A DNA stretch of 64,000 nt from JAFAHS01 sp046728175 (GCA_046728175.1 JBKPEA010000066.1:1-64000); one strand, 5' to 3'. Positions 25,684 through 35,285 are shown, counted from the stretch's first letter. A program made the numbers and translations. Notes: generated by a model not told the origin, from the sequence alone.

Positions 25684-27150
25684 ATGAATTCATCGGATTT
25701 CAAACCCGCCTTTGCAAGCGCAGCAGAAACCGCGAATGCGGTGAACAACAAGAAGATTTCGGCGACCGAACTGCTGAACCTCGAGTTCCAGAGAATCGAT
25801 CGCTATAACCCCAAGCTGAACGCGATCGTCTGGCAGGATCGAGAGCGGGCGTTGGCGCGCGCCAAACAAGCCGATGCTGCCCTTGCCGCGGGCAGGTCCG
25901 TGGGCGCGTTTCACGGCGTGCCGGTCACGATCAAGGAATCGTTCGCCTATCGCGGTTCGCCCAACACCTGGGGTTTGCCACCGCTCAAGAATGCAATCAG
26001 TCCTCGGACCGCAGTTGCCGTAGAGCGCCTGGAATCCGCGGGTGCGATCGTTCTGGGTAAGACCAATGTGTGCACCATGCTGGCTGATTGGCAGAGCTAC
26101 AATCCGATCTACGGAGCTTCGAACAATCCGTGGGATCTTACACTCACGCCAGGCGGATCGACCGGGGGCGGCGCCGCTGCGCTGGCAGCGGGGCTTGGGT
26201 GTCTGAGTATCGGCAGCGACCTCATGGGCTCGGTCCGGATTCCGGCGCACTTCTGCGGCGTCTACGCGCATAAGCCATCTCTCGGACTCGTGAGCACGGC
26301 GGGATTCCAGCCCGGTCCCTGGGACGGGTCTCCCGGCTATCCGATGGACCTCTCGGTGATGGGCCCGCTGGCGCGCAGTGCCGCCGATCTTGCGTTGGGC
26401 CTCACCGTGCTCGGCGGAGCCGATGGTGACGATGGCAAGGCGTGGACCTGGCGCATGCCCCTGGCTCGCCACCTCCGCCTCAAAGATTTTCGAGTCGGCT
26501 ATGTATTCGACGACCCAGCCTCGCCTGTTGCCTCCGATATTCGAGCGGTCTATGAAAACGCGCTTTCCCGCTTGAGCAGCTCGGGAGCAAAACTAGATCG
26601 CGGCTGGCCGGCTGGAGTAGATGCCCATGCGCACATGAAGACCCTGATATATCTTCTGTTCGCCTTGGTGACGGCTGAGATGGCCGATGACGCGCGCGAG
26701 AGCCTGAGGCAGCGCCTCCAAGGCACCCCGGAAGACGTATTTGCGGCAGCCGCCACCGCCCCTCACGCTCGCTGGCTGCACCAAACGCAGGACCGACTCC
26801 TCTACCGCGCGCTGTGGCAGAAATACTTCGACAGCCACGATGTGTTCTTGTTGCCAACCACCGTCACTGCGGCGTTCCGGCACGACCACAGCGAACCGTT
26901 GGAAGCGCGCGTTATCGCCACCGCCGAAGGCAAACGCTCCTATGCGCAGGACCTCCCTTTCTGGATCAGATTTGCAACCTTGGCAGGATTGCCTGCCACC
27001 GTCGCGCCGGTAGGACGAACCAGGGCAGGTCTTCCGGTGGGCATGCAAATCATCGGGCCGATGTGGGAAGACGGAACCCCGATTGAGTTCGCGGCTCAGT
27101 TATCCGAAGTAGTCGGAGGATTTGAGTCGCCTCCGGGATATCAAGCATGA
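25684..27150 (+). CDS. Amidase signature family hydrolase
   Basis: The 488-residue protein has the amidase signature Ser-cisSer-Lys triad: Lys84 in VTIKES, cis-Ser159 in GGSTGGGAAA and nucleophile Ser183 in GSVRIPA. These enzymes hydrolyse amide bonds; some are GatA-like but this protein lacks gatB and gatC neighbours, so it is more likely a stand-alone amidase acting on small amides or peptide amides. The ATG at 25684 is preceded by GGAGG; an earlier in-frame ATG at 25579 would add 35 residues without a signal. It stands alone, followed after 31 bases by the broken MerR gene. Confidence 0.92.
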   Translation: MNSSDFKPAFASAAETANAVNNKKISATELLNLEFQRIDRYNPKLNAIVWQDRERALARAKQADAALAAGRSVGAFHGVPVTIKESFAYRGSPNTWGLPPLKNAISPRTAVAVERLESAGAIVLGKTNVCTMLADWQSYNPIYGASNNPWDLTLTPGGSTGGGAAALAAGLGCLSIGSDLMGSVRIPAHFCGVYAHKPSLGLVSTAGFQPGPWDGSPGYPMDLSVMGPLARSAADLALGLTVLGGADGDDGKAWTWRMPLARHLRLKDFRVGYVFDDPASPVASDIRAVYENALSRLSSSGAKLDRGWPAGVDAHAHMKTLIYLLFALVTAEMADDARESLRQRLQGTPEDVFAAAATAPHARWLHQTQDRLLYRALWQKYFDSHDVFLLPTTVTAAFRHDHSEPLEARVIATAEGKRSYAQDLPFWIRFATLAGLPATVAPVGRTRAGLPVGMQIIGPMWEDGTPIEFAAQLSEVVGGFESPPGYQA

Positions 27151-27181
27151 AGGGTGACAGGCGCACCGGCGAAATCGAGAG

Positions 27182-27757
27182 GTGAGCTTGGCCCACCAGC
27201 GGAACTTCCCAAGACCGCGTGGCGCCGACCCTCTATTGAGCATCGGCGTCTTCGCACGGCGCTCGCGCCTATCGATGAAGGCGCTGCGGCTGTATGACCA
27301 TGTCGGGCTGCTCAAACCTGCCCAAGTAGACCTGGGCACTGGCTATCGCCGGTATCGCGAGAGTCAGCTCGCGACCGCGCGGCTGGTGGTCATGCTCCGA
27401 CGCCTCGATATGCCACTCGTGCAGGTCGCCGAAATCGTTTCTGCACCGGGTCCTCTTGGCGCCGAACGACTCGCCTCGTACTGGGAGGAGTTCGAGCGTC
27501 GGGTCGCAGGTCAGCATCAGTTGGTCGGATACATTCGGGGCAAACTGCTTGGCAGGGAAGCAACCATAGGACTGGCGGAGATCCGCCAGCGCGAGGTTCC
27601 GGAACAGCTCGTTCTGACCGAACAACGAGACATCGACGTGGAGCAATTGCCCGCGTGGATCGGAGCGGCAATGAGACGCCTGACCACATCCGCGCGCAGG
27701 TATGGTTGTAGTCGGGGCGCGCTTCGTCGTCTACTACGGCGAAATCAACGAAGATAA
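27182..27757 (+). CDS. MerR-type transcriptional regulator, N-terminal part, frame-disrupted
   Basis: The frame gives a MerR helix-turn-helix at about residues 20-90 (LSIGVFARRSRLSMKALRLY, the LLKPAQVD dyad region, TGYRRYRESQLATARLVVML), then a coiled linker. It runs on out of frame to about residue 172; after that the reading is meaningless and rich in Arg. The real continuation is in the next frame from about 27702, where a GyrI-like effector domain begins. One base was probably gained or lost around 27695-27720. The GTG start at 27182 is uncertain. The gene follows the amidase gene by 31 bases. Confidence 0.6.
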   Translation: MSLAHQRNFPRPRGADPLLSIGVFARRSRLSMKALRLYDHVGLLKPAQVDLGTGYRRYRESQLATARLVVMLRRLDMPLVQVAEIVSAPGPLGAERLASYWEEFERRVAGQHQLVGYIRGKLLGREATIGLAEIRQREVPEQLVLTEQRDIDVEQLPAWIGAAMRRLTTSARRYGCSRGALRRLLRRNQRR

Positions 27758-28019
27758 CGACGGTCCGGCCGAAGCTTGCGTTCCAATCGATCCGGCGCGG
27801 GCCCGCACACCGGATCCGGGAATGCGCCGCGAACCTGCGCACTGCGAGGCCTACGTTCGGCTCACGAAGACTCAGGTCGCATTTCCGCAAATCGCTTCTG
27901 CATACGACCATGTCTCTGCCTGGGTTACGTCGCGCGGGCTCACGCTGGCTGGTCATCCGCGCGAGGTCTACTTCGGCGACTTCGCCGCGCGCGTCCACAC
28001 GAGGAAGTATGCGACGTAG
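27702..28019 (+). CDS. GyrI-like effector-binding domain, C-terminal part of the disrupted MerR regulator
   Basis: The 105-residue frame contains the last part of a GyrI-like (BmrR-type) small-molecule binding domain. VVVGARFVVYYGEINEDND followed by PAEACVPID is the conserved beginning, and the segment KTQVAFPQIASAYDHVSAWV followed by HPREVYFGDF is the conserved later part. It overlaps the N-terminal ORF by 56 bases in the +1 frame. An ATG at 27702 could make it separately translated, but the missing N-terminal strand of the domain argues that it is one gene split by a frameshift. Confidence 0.6.
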   Translation: MVVVGARFVVYYGEINEDNDGPAEACVPIDPARARTPDPGMRREPAHCEAYVRLTKTQVAFPQIASAYDHVSAWVTSRGLTLAGHPREVYFGDFAARVHTRKYAT

Positions 28020-28368
28020 CGATACCCATGCGATAAGGTCACCGAATACAGGTTCCTTTTCAAAAAACGCTTCAGACGCCGCGGCCGGAGAGATTCCCGC
28101 CCTGCGGCCCCTCCGCTTCGCCAAGTCCCGGGTACGATCTGAGCGGAGTGGGTGAGGAGGTGCGCGGCGTCGCGGAATTTTCCCCGGCGAGAAATTCGCG
28201 TGAGCATCGCCCGGGGAGCTGTAGTTTCAGCATTGGCGCGAACGCCGCAAGCGCAGCATGAGTATGGCCAGGTGCGCTGGCAGGCACGAACTTTTCGAGG
28301 TATCACACGAAGCAGCGAGAATGCGCCTGCGCCAGGTCGGCTGTCTGGATTCCCAGGGGGCTCGCGTA
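28020..28368. other. Intergenic region upstream of methyltransferase gene
   Basis: This 349-base stretch lies between the GyrI-like fragment and the methyltransferase gene. Open frames exist on both strands but none has a ribosome binding site or known domain. A frame continuous with the methyltransferase extends back to 28258, but the ATG at 28369 with AGGGGG upstream fits better. I see no RNA or terminator structure. Confidence 0.4.
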
Positions 28369-29163
28369 ATGGCGGATCGAGAATCACTGCGTCGCACATT
28401 CGATCAACGGGCCGAGCTTTATCAGAAGGCTCGACCCGATTATCCGGAGGCGTTATTCGATGAGCTGTTCGCGCTAGCCGAGCTTCGACCTCGCGCGCGA
28501 GTCCTCGAAATCGGATGCGGCACTGGACAGGCGACGCGTCCGCTTGCCCGCCGAGGATGCCACGTCGTCTGCGTCGAGCTGGGCGAACATCTCGCAGCGG
28601 TCGCGCGCCGCGAGCTAAAGAAATTTCGCGACGTGGAGGTGATTACGGGAGCGTTCGAGGCTTTCGAGCCGCGTGCCGCACAGTTTGACCTCGTGCTCGC
28701 CGCGACCGCGTGGGGATGGGTCGATCCCGCAGTGCGCTATCAAAAGGCGGCGAGCATCGTGAGGCAGGGCGGTGCTCTCGCGATAATCGACGGCGGACAC
28801 CACGTCTTCCCGCCCGGCTTCGATCCTTTCTTCAAGCAGATTCAGAAGTACTACGACTCGATCGGTGAACGTGCCGAGAGCTGGCCGGCGCCGGACGAAG
28901 TACCGGACCTCCGGAGCGAGATCGAAGAGAGCGGTCTGTTCGGCGAAGTCAGTGTAAAGCGTTACGTGTGGACGGTGGACTACACCGCCGAGAAGTACAT
29001 CGACGTACTCAACACGTATTCCAGCCACATCGCGATGACCTCGGCGCAGCGCGAGGTGATTTTCGCGGGCGTATGGAAGCTGATGGCCGCACGTCCCGAC
29101 CGGCCTATCCGTAAGCACTATCTCAGTATCCTTCACGTGGCCACGCGCGTCGGCAGGCCCTAG
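28369..29163 (+). CDS. Class I SAM-dependent methyltransferase
   Basis: The 264-residue soluble enzyme has the Rossmann-like SAM-binding motif VLEIGCGTGQATRPLA (about residues 43-58), acidic motif II at CVELGEH, and post-motif segments FDLVLAATAWGWVDP and GGALAIIDGG. It is of the UbiE/BioC-like Methyltransf_11/25 type; the substrate is unknown. The opening RRTFDQRAELYQKARPDYP is a conserved pattern of small-molecule methyltransferases. The ATG at 28369 has AGGGGG eight bases before it. Neighbouring genes do not suggest a pathway. Confidence 0.9.
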   Translation: MADRESLRRTFDQRAELYQKARPDYPEALFDELFALAELRPRARVLEIGCGTGQATRPLARRGCHVVCVELGEHLAAVARRELKKFRDVEVITGAFEAFEPRAAQFDLVLAATAWGWVDPAVRYQKAASIVRQGGALAIIDGGHHVFPPGFDPFFKQIQKYYDSIGERAESWPAPDEVPDLRSEIEESGLFGEVSVKRYVWTVDYTAEKYIDVLNTYSSHIAMTSAQREVIFAGVWKLMAARPDRPIRKHYLSILHVATRVGRP

Positions 29164-29204
29164 ACCACGCTTTGCGTCCGCAGCGTTACCAGGGGTGCAA
29201 CTCG

Positions 29205-30686
29205 CTACTGGGCGTTGCCAGAGGTTTGATCATTCGCGGGCGGGGAGTTGCTCATGTTTACATCCTGATCCTTTTGTGCCGGCAGAATTGGCATGTCCAG
29301 CGTATGGATGAACCGGACGATTGCCGCCTGATCTGAGTCGGGCAGCGCCTCGAACTGGCTCTCCGCGGGCGTCGCCTCGCCGCCGTGATTGATGATCGCA
29401 GCGAAGATAGTGTCCAGGTCGCCCCGATGTCCGTAGGGACTGGAGTTGCCGGCGTCCCACAGCTTGGCGGTCAAGAACTGATCCAGCGGAATCGCGAAGT
29501 TGCTATCGGAAGCTTGTACCGGCGAGACTGGTTCATTGCAGTAATGCGGCTTGTTGTTGTCGCAGATCACATGACGCTTCAGGTCGGTATATGCCACAAC
29601 CACGTTTCCGTTGAGGCCGATCTGGTGGAGGTCGAAACAGTAGGACTGCGAAGTGTGGTTGAACGTGTTGGGCAGATTCATAGGATCAGGATCGCAGAAC
29701 TTGCTCTTGTTCAGGGCAAGGCTCGGGATGTGGCAACTTGCGCATCCAATCTGATTGAACAACTCGGATCCATGCGCGACGACCCTCGGATCGAATCCGG
29801 TGGTTGAAACCTGCAGCACCGGCAGCGCAGCCTGGAATACCGTCACCGCCGTGATATCGCCGACGGTCAATTCGTCGGTGACGCCATCCTGATCGGGATC
29901 GCTACCGATGCCGAAACGCTCCTGCGCCTGCATCCCGTGATGCTGGTTCATCGCGGTCACCGTGAATTCGCGCAGTGAGCGGAACACACCCTTGCACGAG
30001 AAGGGTTTGATGATCAGATCGGGATCGACCCCTGCGACCGTGCTGCTATCAAGGCTGCCATCCGGAGGGGCCGTCAACTTGCCGAAACTGACTTGTTTAC
30101 TGACCAAGGCGATGGTGACGTTGTGGCCGGACGAGTGCGCTCGGGCGAACGCATTCTGGCTTTCACTCTGCAGGTCTGCCGTCATCTCACCTCCCAGCAT
30201 CTCGATCGGCCCGGACCCAAACATGCCGAGAGTGTTCCGTTCCAGCCACCTGTTGCTGAAATCCTCATTGAGAATGATCTTGAAGACCGGATCGGCTGCT
30301 TGAGCGAGCACAAACACGTTGGCGACAAAATCTCCGGCACCGCCGGGCTGTGGCTGATTGTGACATCCGGCGCAGGAGTTTGAGTCAGGCGCCGACACCC
30401 GGGTAAAGCGCGGACGCAGTACCGTATCGGGTGTGCGCGGCGCCCGGTGCCGGTTGTACCGTTCCGCGCCATCGCAGGCGTTGAAATCGGTAACAAAGAT
30501 CCGCTGCTCGGTGTCGAAGATCTGACCCACGGACATCTTCAGGACTGAAGCTTGCTCAAAATGCACAGGCATCGCGGGCGTGTCATTGAACCCCGGCGGG
30601 CACGACCGTGTTTGCGCATAAACGGAAACCGCCCACCGTGAGAGGATTACCAGACAGACGCCGAGCAACCTCCCTAAGGTACGCAT
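29205..30686 (-). CDS. Secreted di-heme cytochrome (MauG/CcpA-like, DHOR-type)
   Basis: The 493-residue exported protein has a signal peptide ending near SVYAQ and two heme-c binding motifs, CAGCH (105-109) and CASCH (315-319). The protein lacks the short peroxidase lengths and resembles the di-heme oxidoreductase/thiol-oxidoreductase-like proteins (DUF1111-like) that carry c-type hemes in the periplasm. A distinctive C-terminal segment reads GNSSPYGHRGDLDTIFAAII, then INHGGEATPAESQFEAL, a conserved pattern of the family. The ATG at 30686 has GGGGGAACTG upstream. No partner cytochrome genes are adjacent. Electron donor and substrate are unknown. Confidence 0.85.
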   Translation of the reverse strand: MRTLGRLLGVCLVILSRWAVSVYAQTRSCPPGFNDTPAMPVHFEQASVLKMSVGQIFDTEQRIFVTDFNACDGAERYNRHRAPRTPDTVLRPRFTRVSAPDSNSCAGCHNQPQPGGAGDFVANVFVLAQAADPVFKIILNEDFSNRWLERNTLGMFGSGPIEMLGGEMTADLQSESQNAFARAHSSGHNVTIALVSKQVSFGKLTAPPDGSLDSSTVAGVDPDLIIKPFSCKGVFRSLREFTVTAMNQHHGMQAQERFGIGSDPDQDGVTDELTVGDITAVTVFQAALPVLQVSTTGFDPRVVAHGSELFNQIGCASCHIPSLALNKSKFCDPDPMNLPNTFNHTSQSYCFDLHQIGLNGNVVVAYTDLKRHVICDNNKPHYCNEPVSPVQASDSNFAIPLDQFLTAKLWDAGNSSPYGHRGDLDTIFAAIINHGGEATPAESQFEALPDSDQAAIVRFIHTLDMPILPAQKDQDVNMSNSPPANDQTSGNAQ

Positions 30687-30868
30687 CAGTTCCCCCGTCT
30701 GCGCTTGGAACCTCGACACAGCGATATCAGGCGACATCAGGCGGATCGACTAAAAAGATGATTTCGCCAATTCTCCAGCGATATTGGCGATAGGAGGCGA
30801 ATGACCACCCGCAGCCACGCCTGGGGTCCGGGAACCCGCAGGAAAGGACTAACCGCCGCGCTTCAGAG

Positions 30869-32503
30869 TTAAGGGTGGCATTCGCAAACGTTACGCAGCC
30901 AGAGCCTCTTCTGTAACCGCGCTCCGCGCGCTGGTGCGTCCTGACTGGTCAAAGGCGCCTCCAGCGCCCAGACCGTGTAGTGCTGCGTGTGAAGGATTGG
31001 CCGATAGCCACTATTTGCGAGCAGCTCCGGTTGAACCAACACCAGCGGCAACAGCTGAATCGGAGAGTCAGAGATAACTACCTTCACGCGACGCTTGGCG
31101 ACGGCGTCGTTGATCGGATCGGTCCAGAAGTGCGCGGTGTCACTTATAAGGGAGAAGAAATTGGCTGTGCCTAATCGCTGGCGCGCTGTCCGAAAGCCGT
31201 AACCCTCGTACACAGCCTTTGCTTCGCGATACGCTCCGTACAGTTCTGGATAGCGAATCAACTGGGGCCGGTTTGCCTCGAAGCAAATGAACGACGGCGC
31301 GATCACCTCGTCATCGGGAGCCGTTGCCCGCTGCACGGTCGCGGCAATTCGCGAGATTTCCTCGCGCGGCACGAACCCGAAACCGTACACGCTGTTGCGC
31401 AGCCAGTTCTCGTTCATCAGGGGCGTGAGTATCAGCAGACAAACCAGGGTAAACAGGCCACCACCGAGTGCCCAGAGCCAGTCCGACCGCGGCGCCCGCT
31501 CGGCGGTAATGAGATTGCCGATGGCGCGATAAAGAGCGACCAGGCCGAAGCCGGCGACGATCGCGATAAAAGGTAACCCCTCCAGGTAGTTATGGCCCCA
31601 GGCGGTCGGGCTGAGCAGGCCAAAGAAGAAGAACTGCGCCGCCGCCAGAGCCAGCACCAGACCGGCGGCGCCCTTCGCCAGCCTTGCGGAGAACAAGCGA
31701 ATCACTCCAAGAACAAACAGCGGCGCCAGGACGTCAAGGATAAGGGTCGGGTAGAGCACTACCGCAGTCCTCGCGTCGCGGCCCTTCATGAAGTGGAAGA
31801 CGAAGGTCTGAAAGACGAACTCAAATCCGTAACGCCAGTAGCAGAAGGCGGACAGCAGCGCGATCGCAGCCACGACCGCGGCACCGATCGCGATTGCGTT
31901 GCCCATCCGCCGCCGCACTATGCCGAGATAGCCGATGAGAACGATGACTGACACCACAGCCGTCAACTTAATCGCACATGCGAGCGCGAGTAGCCCCGCG
32001 ATCGCTATCGTGCCGCGGCGGGCAGGAAGCGAGGAGTCCTCGTCGGCCGCCAGTATGGTTGCTCCCAGCACCAGCGGTGCCACGAAGCATTCCCGTTCGT
32101 AGACGTGGTAGCGAAAGACGAGCGCGGCGAAACCATATAGAATCGCCGAGGCGAGGGCGATCGGCCGATCTGCTGTGCGGCGCGCCAGCCCAAACACGAG
32201 CAGGCTGGTCGCGAAGATCGCGGCTTCGTTCAAGAACCCGAGTGAAACCAGGCTCGCGCCGAATAACTTGATATAGACCGCGGCGATCCACTCAAGAACC
32301 GGAAAGTGCACGTGGAGAAAATCCAGATAGGGACGCATCCCAACCGAAACCAGGTACGCGTTTTCAAGATAGAAGTCGTCCTCGATCCATATTTCCGGAT
32401 AGAAGAACCGCGCCAGCCGCGGGACCACAAGCACGATGGCCATCCCCACGCCGATTCCGGTCGCTTGCCGAGTGACGGCCCGGCGCGATGACGAACGGCT
32501 CAC
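30869..32503 (-). CDS. GT-C fold glycosyltransferase-like multi-pass membrane protein
   Basis: The 544-residue membrane protein has around 11 or 12 hydrophobic segments and the N-terminal acidic loop YPEIWIEDDFYLENAY that resembles the catalytic aspartate loop of PMT/ArnT-like glycosyltransferases. These enzymes transfer sugars from lipid carriers to lipids or proteins on the outer face of the inner membrane. The sequence is divergent and its substrate is unknown. The GTG start overlaps the start of the divergent next gene by 16 bases, which is unusual, so one of the two starts is probably downstream of the one given (an ATG at 32443 is an option here). Confidence 0.78.
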   Translation of the reverse strand: MSRSSSRRAVTRQATGIGVGMAIVLVVPRLARFFYPEIWIEDDFYLENAYLVSVGMRPYLDFLHVHFPVLEWIAAVYIKLFGASLVSLGFLNEAAIFATSLLVFGLARRTADRPIALASAILYGFAALVFRYHVYERECFVAPLVLGATILAADEDSSLPARRGTIAIAGLLALACAIKLTAVVSVIVLIGYLGIVRRRMGNAIAIGAAVVAAIALLSAFCYWRYGFEFVFQTFVFHFMKGRDARTAVVLYPTLILDVLAPLFVLGVIRLFSARLAKGAAGLVLALAAAQFFFFGLLSPTAWGHNYLEGLPFIAIVAGFGLVALYRAIGNLITAERAPRSDWLWALGGGLFTLVCLLILTPLMNENWLRNSVYGFGFVPREEISRIAATVQRATAPDDEVIAPSFICFEANRPQLIRYPELYGAYREAKAVYEGYGFRTARQRLGTANFFSLISDTAHFWTDPINDAVAKRRVKVVISDSPIQLLPLVLVQPELLANSGYRPILHTQHYTVWALEAPLTSQDAPARGARLQKRLWLRNVCECHP

Positions 32504-34269
32504 CGAAGCGAACCTCGCAGAAATCCACGGCCGTCGTCGCAGCGCCGGAGTGCGGCGTGCGCGATGTCCTCACACTTGCAACCTTGCTGGCTCTCGCCCT
32601 GCTGATGATGATCCGGCTGGGATCGCGCCGCGGGGCCGAACTGATGCCGTGGCCTGACGGTCTCGAATACGCCGCGCAGGCGGTGAATCTCGCTCAAGGT
32701 CGGGGAGCGGTTCTGCATTTCGGCGGCTATTCTTACCCATCGCGCTACCCCCAAGGCTATCCGCTGATTCTTGCCGCGGCCTTGCCGATAATCGGACACG
32801 ACGTGGCGCGGCTCTATGGGGTCACAATCGCGATCGGGCTTTGCGCAATCGTGGCGATATACCTGCTCGCACTCAAGTTGTTGGACAGGCCGAGCGCGAC
32901 TCTGGCCGCGGTTCTGCTCGCGCTCTGTCCCGTGTTCGTTACCTATTCAACGCTGGTTCTCAGCGACGTGCCGACGATGACCGTTACGATCCTCGCAGCG
33001 TGGGCACTCGCGCGTGCTACCGATGAGGAAGGCCGTCCCGAGCGCCAGGCCGCACTCTACGCGACGTGGATCATCCTGGGTTTCTTCGCGGGTTTCTCCG
33101 CGATCATGCGGCCGACTAACGCGACGATCGTGGGAGCAGTCGCGCTTGCATTGATCGCAGTTCCGCCCCAGGGCGTTGGTATTCGCGACATGGCGGCCGC
33201 CGCCACGGGCTTTTTCGTCGCGCTTGCGGTTATGCCCCTTCTGCAGCTCCATTCAAATGCAATTAATCTCGGTGGCGCGCTAAGCAGTGGCTACGGATGG
33301 TGGGTGCCGGAGGTCTACTCGCAATCTGGTCGGCAGTTCAACGTGTCGCATCTCTTCGGACCGACTCTACCGCGAAATCCGCACGGCAATGTGCCGGTTT
33401 ATGTGACGGCGCTGCTGGGTTTGGATGGCATGCTGGGTGACCAGGGCGATCCCAGGTATTTCCTCTACCCATTCCCCGCGGCCGCGTTTGCGCTGGTTGG
33501 AATTTCCGCGGTCCTGCAGGAGCGCGACCATCGGACCACGCGGCGCCTGGTGTACTTCGGGCTGGCGCTACTCGGGCTGCTGTTTGCGGTCTACATTTTC
33601 GATTTGTTCACGGAAACCGCTTATTTGCTCCCTGGGGTGTTCATCGTATTCATCATGGCAGGCTATGGAACGGTCGTGTCCAATCGATGGATGCGCGCTG
33701 CATTCAGCGCGCGCGAGAGAAGCGCGCCACGGCTGGCCGCGGCACTGGGCGTGGTCATACTCGATCTTCTGCTGTTGATTGCGCTTGCAACGGAGCTTTC
33801 GGTTCGACTGTCAGCCGAACCGCAGCACTCACCAACCGTTGAATCCCTGCTACAAATCGAATCGAAAGCACCGCCCAGGGCCACCATCGTCAGCAATGTC
33901 TCGCTTCAGCTTCTGGAGTTGTACGTGTCGGGCGCCTCGCGAAACCTCGTCGCCCTGAATTCGCATGACCCCGGGGAAAGCTTCACCGACTACCACCTCA
34001 ATCGACTGTTTGCGAAGCGTGCTCTGGGATGGGGCGGGCCGATACCTCCGGTACTCTTTGCCGATGATGCGATGGCGACCGCTGTGGTGAACGGGCTCGA
34101 TGCTGATGCGCGTAGCGCCGATGGCGCATACCTCCTTCTCGGCGCGCCGGAATCACCAGATTACGCGACGGTCCTGCGCGATGAGGTGGACAAGCTGGCG
34201 ACAGCGTTCAGCCTGCAGCCCCTGATGCAAAATCGCACCGTGGGTTTTTTCAAATTGGTTCCCCGCTAG
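32488..34269 (+). CDS. GT-C fold glycosyltransferase-like multi-pass membrane protein, divergent neighbour
   Basis: The 593-residue protein has about 12 hydrophobic segments. Its N-terminal loop PWPDGLEYAAQAVNLAQGRG and the SYPSRYPQGYPLI motif are of the PMT/ArnT/GT83 type in which the first extracytoplasmic loop has a catalytic Asp. The C-terminal 150 residues form a soluble domain with VSLQLLELYVSGASRN, probably periplasmic. It pairs divergently with the gene at 30869-32503; the two could act on the same glycan pathway. The start is uncertain because the first residues overlap the divergent gene. No nearby sugar-nucleotide genes are visible. Confidence 0.8.
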   Translation: MTNGSPKRTSQKSTAVVAAPECGVRDVLTLATLLALALLMMIRLGSRRGAELMPWPDGLEYAAQAVNLAQGRGAVLHFGGYSYPSRYPQGYPLILAAALPIIGHDVARLYGVTIAIGLCAIVAIYLLALKLLDRPSATLAAVLLALCPVFVTYSTLVLSDVPTMTVTILAAWALARATDEEGRPERQAALYATWIILGFFAGFSAIMRPTNATIVGAVALALIAVPPQGVGIRDMAAAATGFFVALAVMPLLQLHSNAINLGGALSSGYGWWVPEVYSQSGRQFNVSHLFGPTLPRNPHGNVPVYVTALLGLDGMLGDQGDPRYFLYPFPAAAFALVGISAVLQERDHRTTRRLVYFGLALLGLLFAVYIFDLFTETAYLLPGVFIVFIMAGYGTVVSNRWMRAAFSARERSAPRLAAALGVVILDLLLLIALATELSVRLSAEPQHSPTVESLLQIESKAPPRATIVSNVSLQLLELYVSGASRNLVALNSHDPGESFTDYHLNRLFAKRALGWGGPIPPVLFADDAMATAVVNGLDADARSADGAYLLLGAPESPDYATVLRDEVDKLATAFSLQPLMQNRTVGFFKLVPR

Positions 34270-34512
34270 CTTCGGTATTCCCCCGTTACCGTTACCCAGT
34301 GCGCCGAAGGTTAAGTTTAGGGTGCAACCTCTGCCGGTTTCCGGGGTGGCGCGCCGCAGCGGTGGAGGGACGATTCGGCGCGGAGTACCATCTCGACCGC
34401 CGCGGAGCAGCAAAAACCAATCGGCGGATCAGCGACAGGCCGGCAATTCCGCCCCCGCCCGCCCCACGGTCACGATCTCGCGCGGCGGCAAAAAGAATTT
34501 GCTCCGCCACCG

Positions 34513-35142
34513 TTATTCTCGCAGCCGCGCGGCGGCGTACCGCAGCTCATTGACGAACCGTTTCATTTCCTCATCGCGCGTCGTTTCATCCGGTGCGCGC
34601 AGGATCGAGGACGGATGCACGGTCACCGTAACCAGGGGCGCATATGGACTTTCGATCAGTTCGCCGCGGTGCCGGGTTACACGGAAGCCCGGACCCAGAA
34701 GCGAGTGCGCAGCGGTTGCACCCATCAGCACAATCAGCTTTGGCTGGATAAGGCGGATTTCGGCTTCCAGCCATGGGCGGCACGCGGCGATCTGGCTGGC
34801 CTTTGGCTTCTTGTGAATGCGGATCTTGCCGCGCGGCTCCCAGTTGAAGTGCTTTACCGCGTTGGTGATATATACGTCGGCGCGAGCGATGCCCGCCTCG
34901 GCGAGAGCCTTATCGAGCAGCGCGCCGGCGGGTCCGACAAACGGCTTGCCCGCACGGTCTTCCTTGTCGCCAGGTTGCTCGCCGACCAGCATCACCTCCG
35001 CCTTTCGCGCCCCCTCTCCGAGGACCGCTTGAGTCGCATGGCGCCACAACTCGCAGGCGCGACACTGCTGCGCCGAGTGATGGAGCACACTCAGCGTCGG
35101 GTGCGGCGGTATGGGCGGCGCAGGAGGCGACTTTCTGGCCAT
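34513..35142 (-). CDS. udgX: UdgX-type uracil-DNA binding/cross-linking glycosylase
   Basis: The 209-residue Fe-S uracil-DNA glycosylase superfamily protein has the signature GEQPGDKEDRAGKPFVGP (54-71) and the UdgX hallmark R-I-H in GKIRIHKKPKA, with His110 at the position that covalently links to uracil-excised DNA in the characterised enzyme. KHFNWEPRGK and HPSSILRA are also present. Cys27 and Cys30 lie in the predicted Fe-S region. Ordinary family 4 UDGs lack the RIH loop, so UdgX is the better call. It probably acts in DNA repair or protection. The closing of the gene lies 243 bases from the preceding plus-strand gene. Confidence 0.9.
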   Translation of the reverse strand: MARKSPPAPPIPPHPTLSVLHHSAQQCRACELWRHATQAVLGEGARKAEVMLVGEQPGDKEDRAGKPFVGPAGALLDKALAEAGIARADVYITNAVKHFNWEPRGKIRIHKKPKASQIAACRPWLEAEIRLIQPKLIVLMGATAAHSLLGPGFRVTRHRGELIESPYAPLVTVTVHPSSILRAPDETTRDEEMKRFVNELRYAAARLRE

Positions 35143-35285
35143 GAGTTAAGTATGGAACAGGAGCGCCGCGGCCGCCCAATTTTTTTCTGGCTCGATCCGA
35201 GGCGGTTTACGCGGAGGGGCCTCTCGTCCTATCCATAGAATCGGGCGGGAGCTTCTTCGTGCTGCTGCCCCAACAGGAGCCCCAA

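Noticed and set aside
30608..30793. A short plus-strand frame overlapping the di-heme cytochrome start
   Set aside because: It has no ribosome binding site, is Arg-rich, and lies over the well-supported minus-strand signal peptide.
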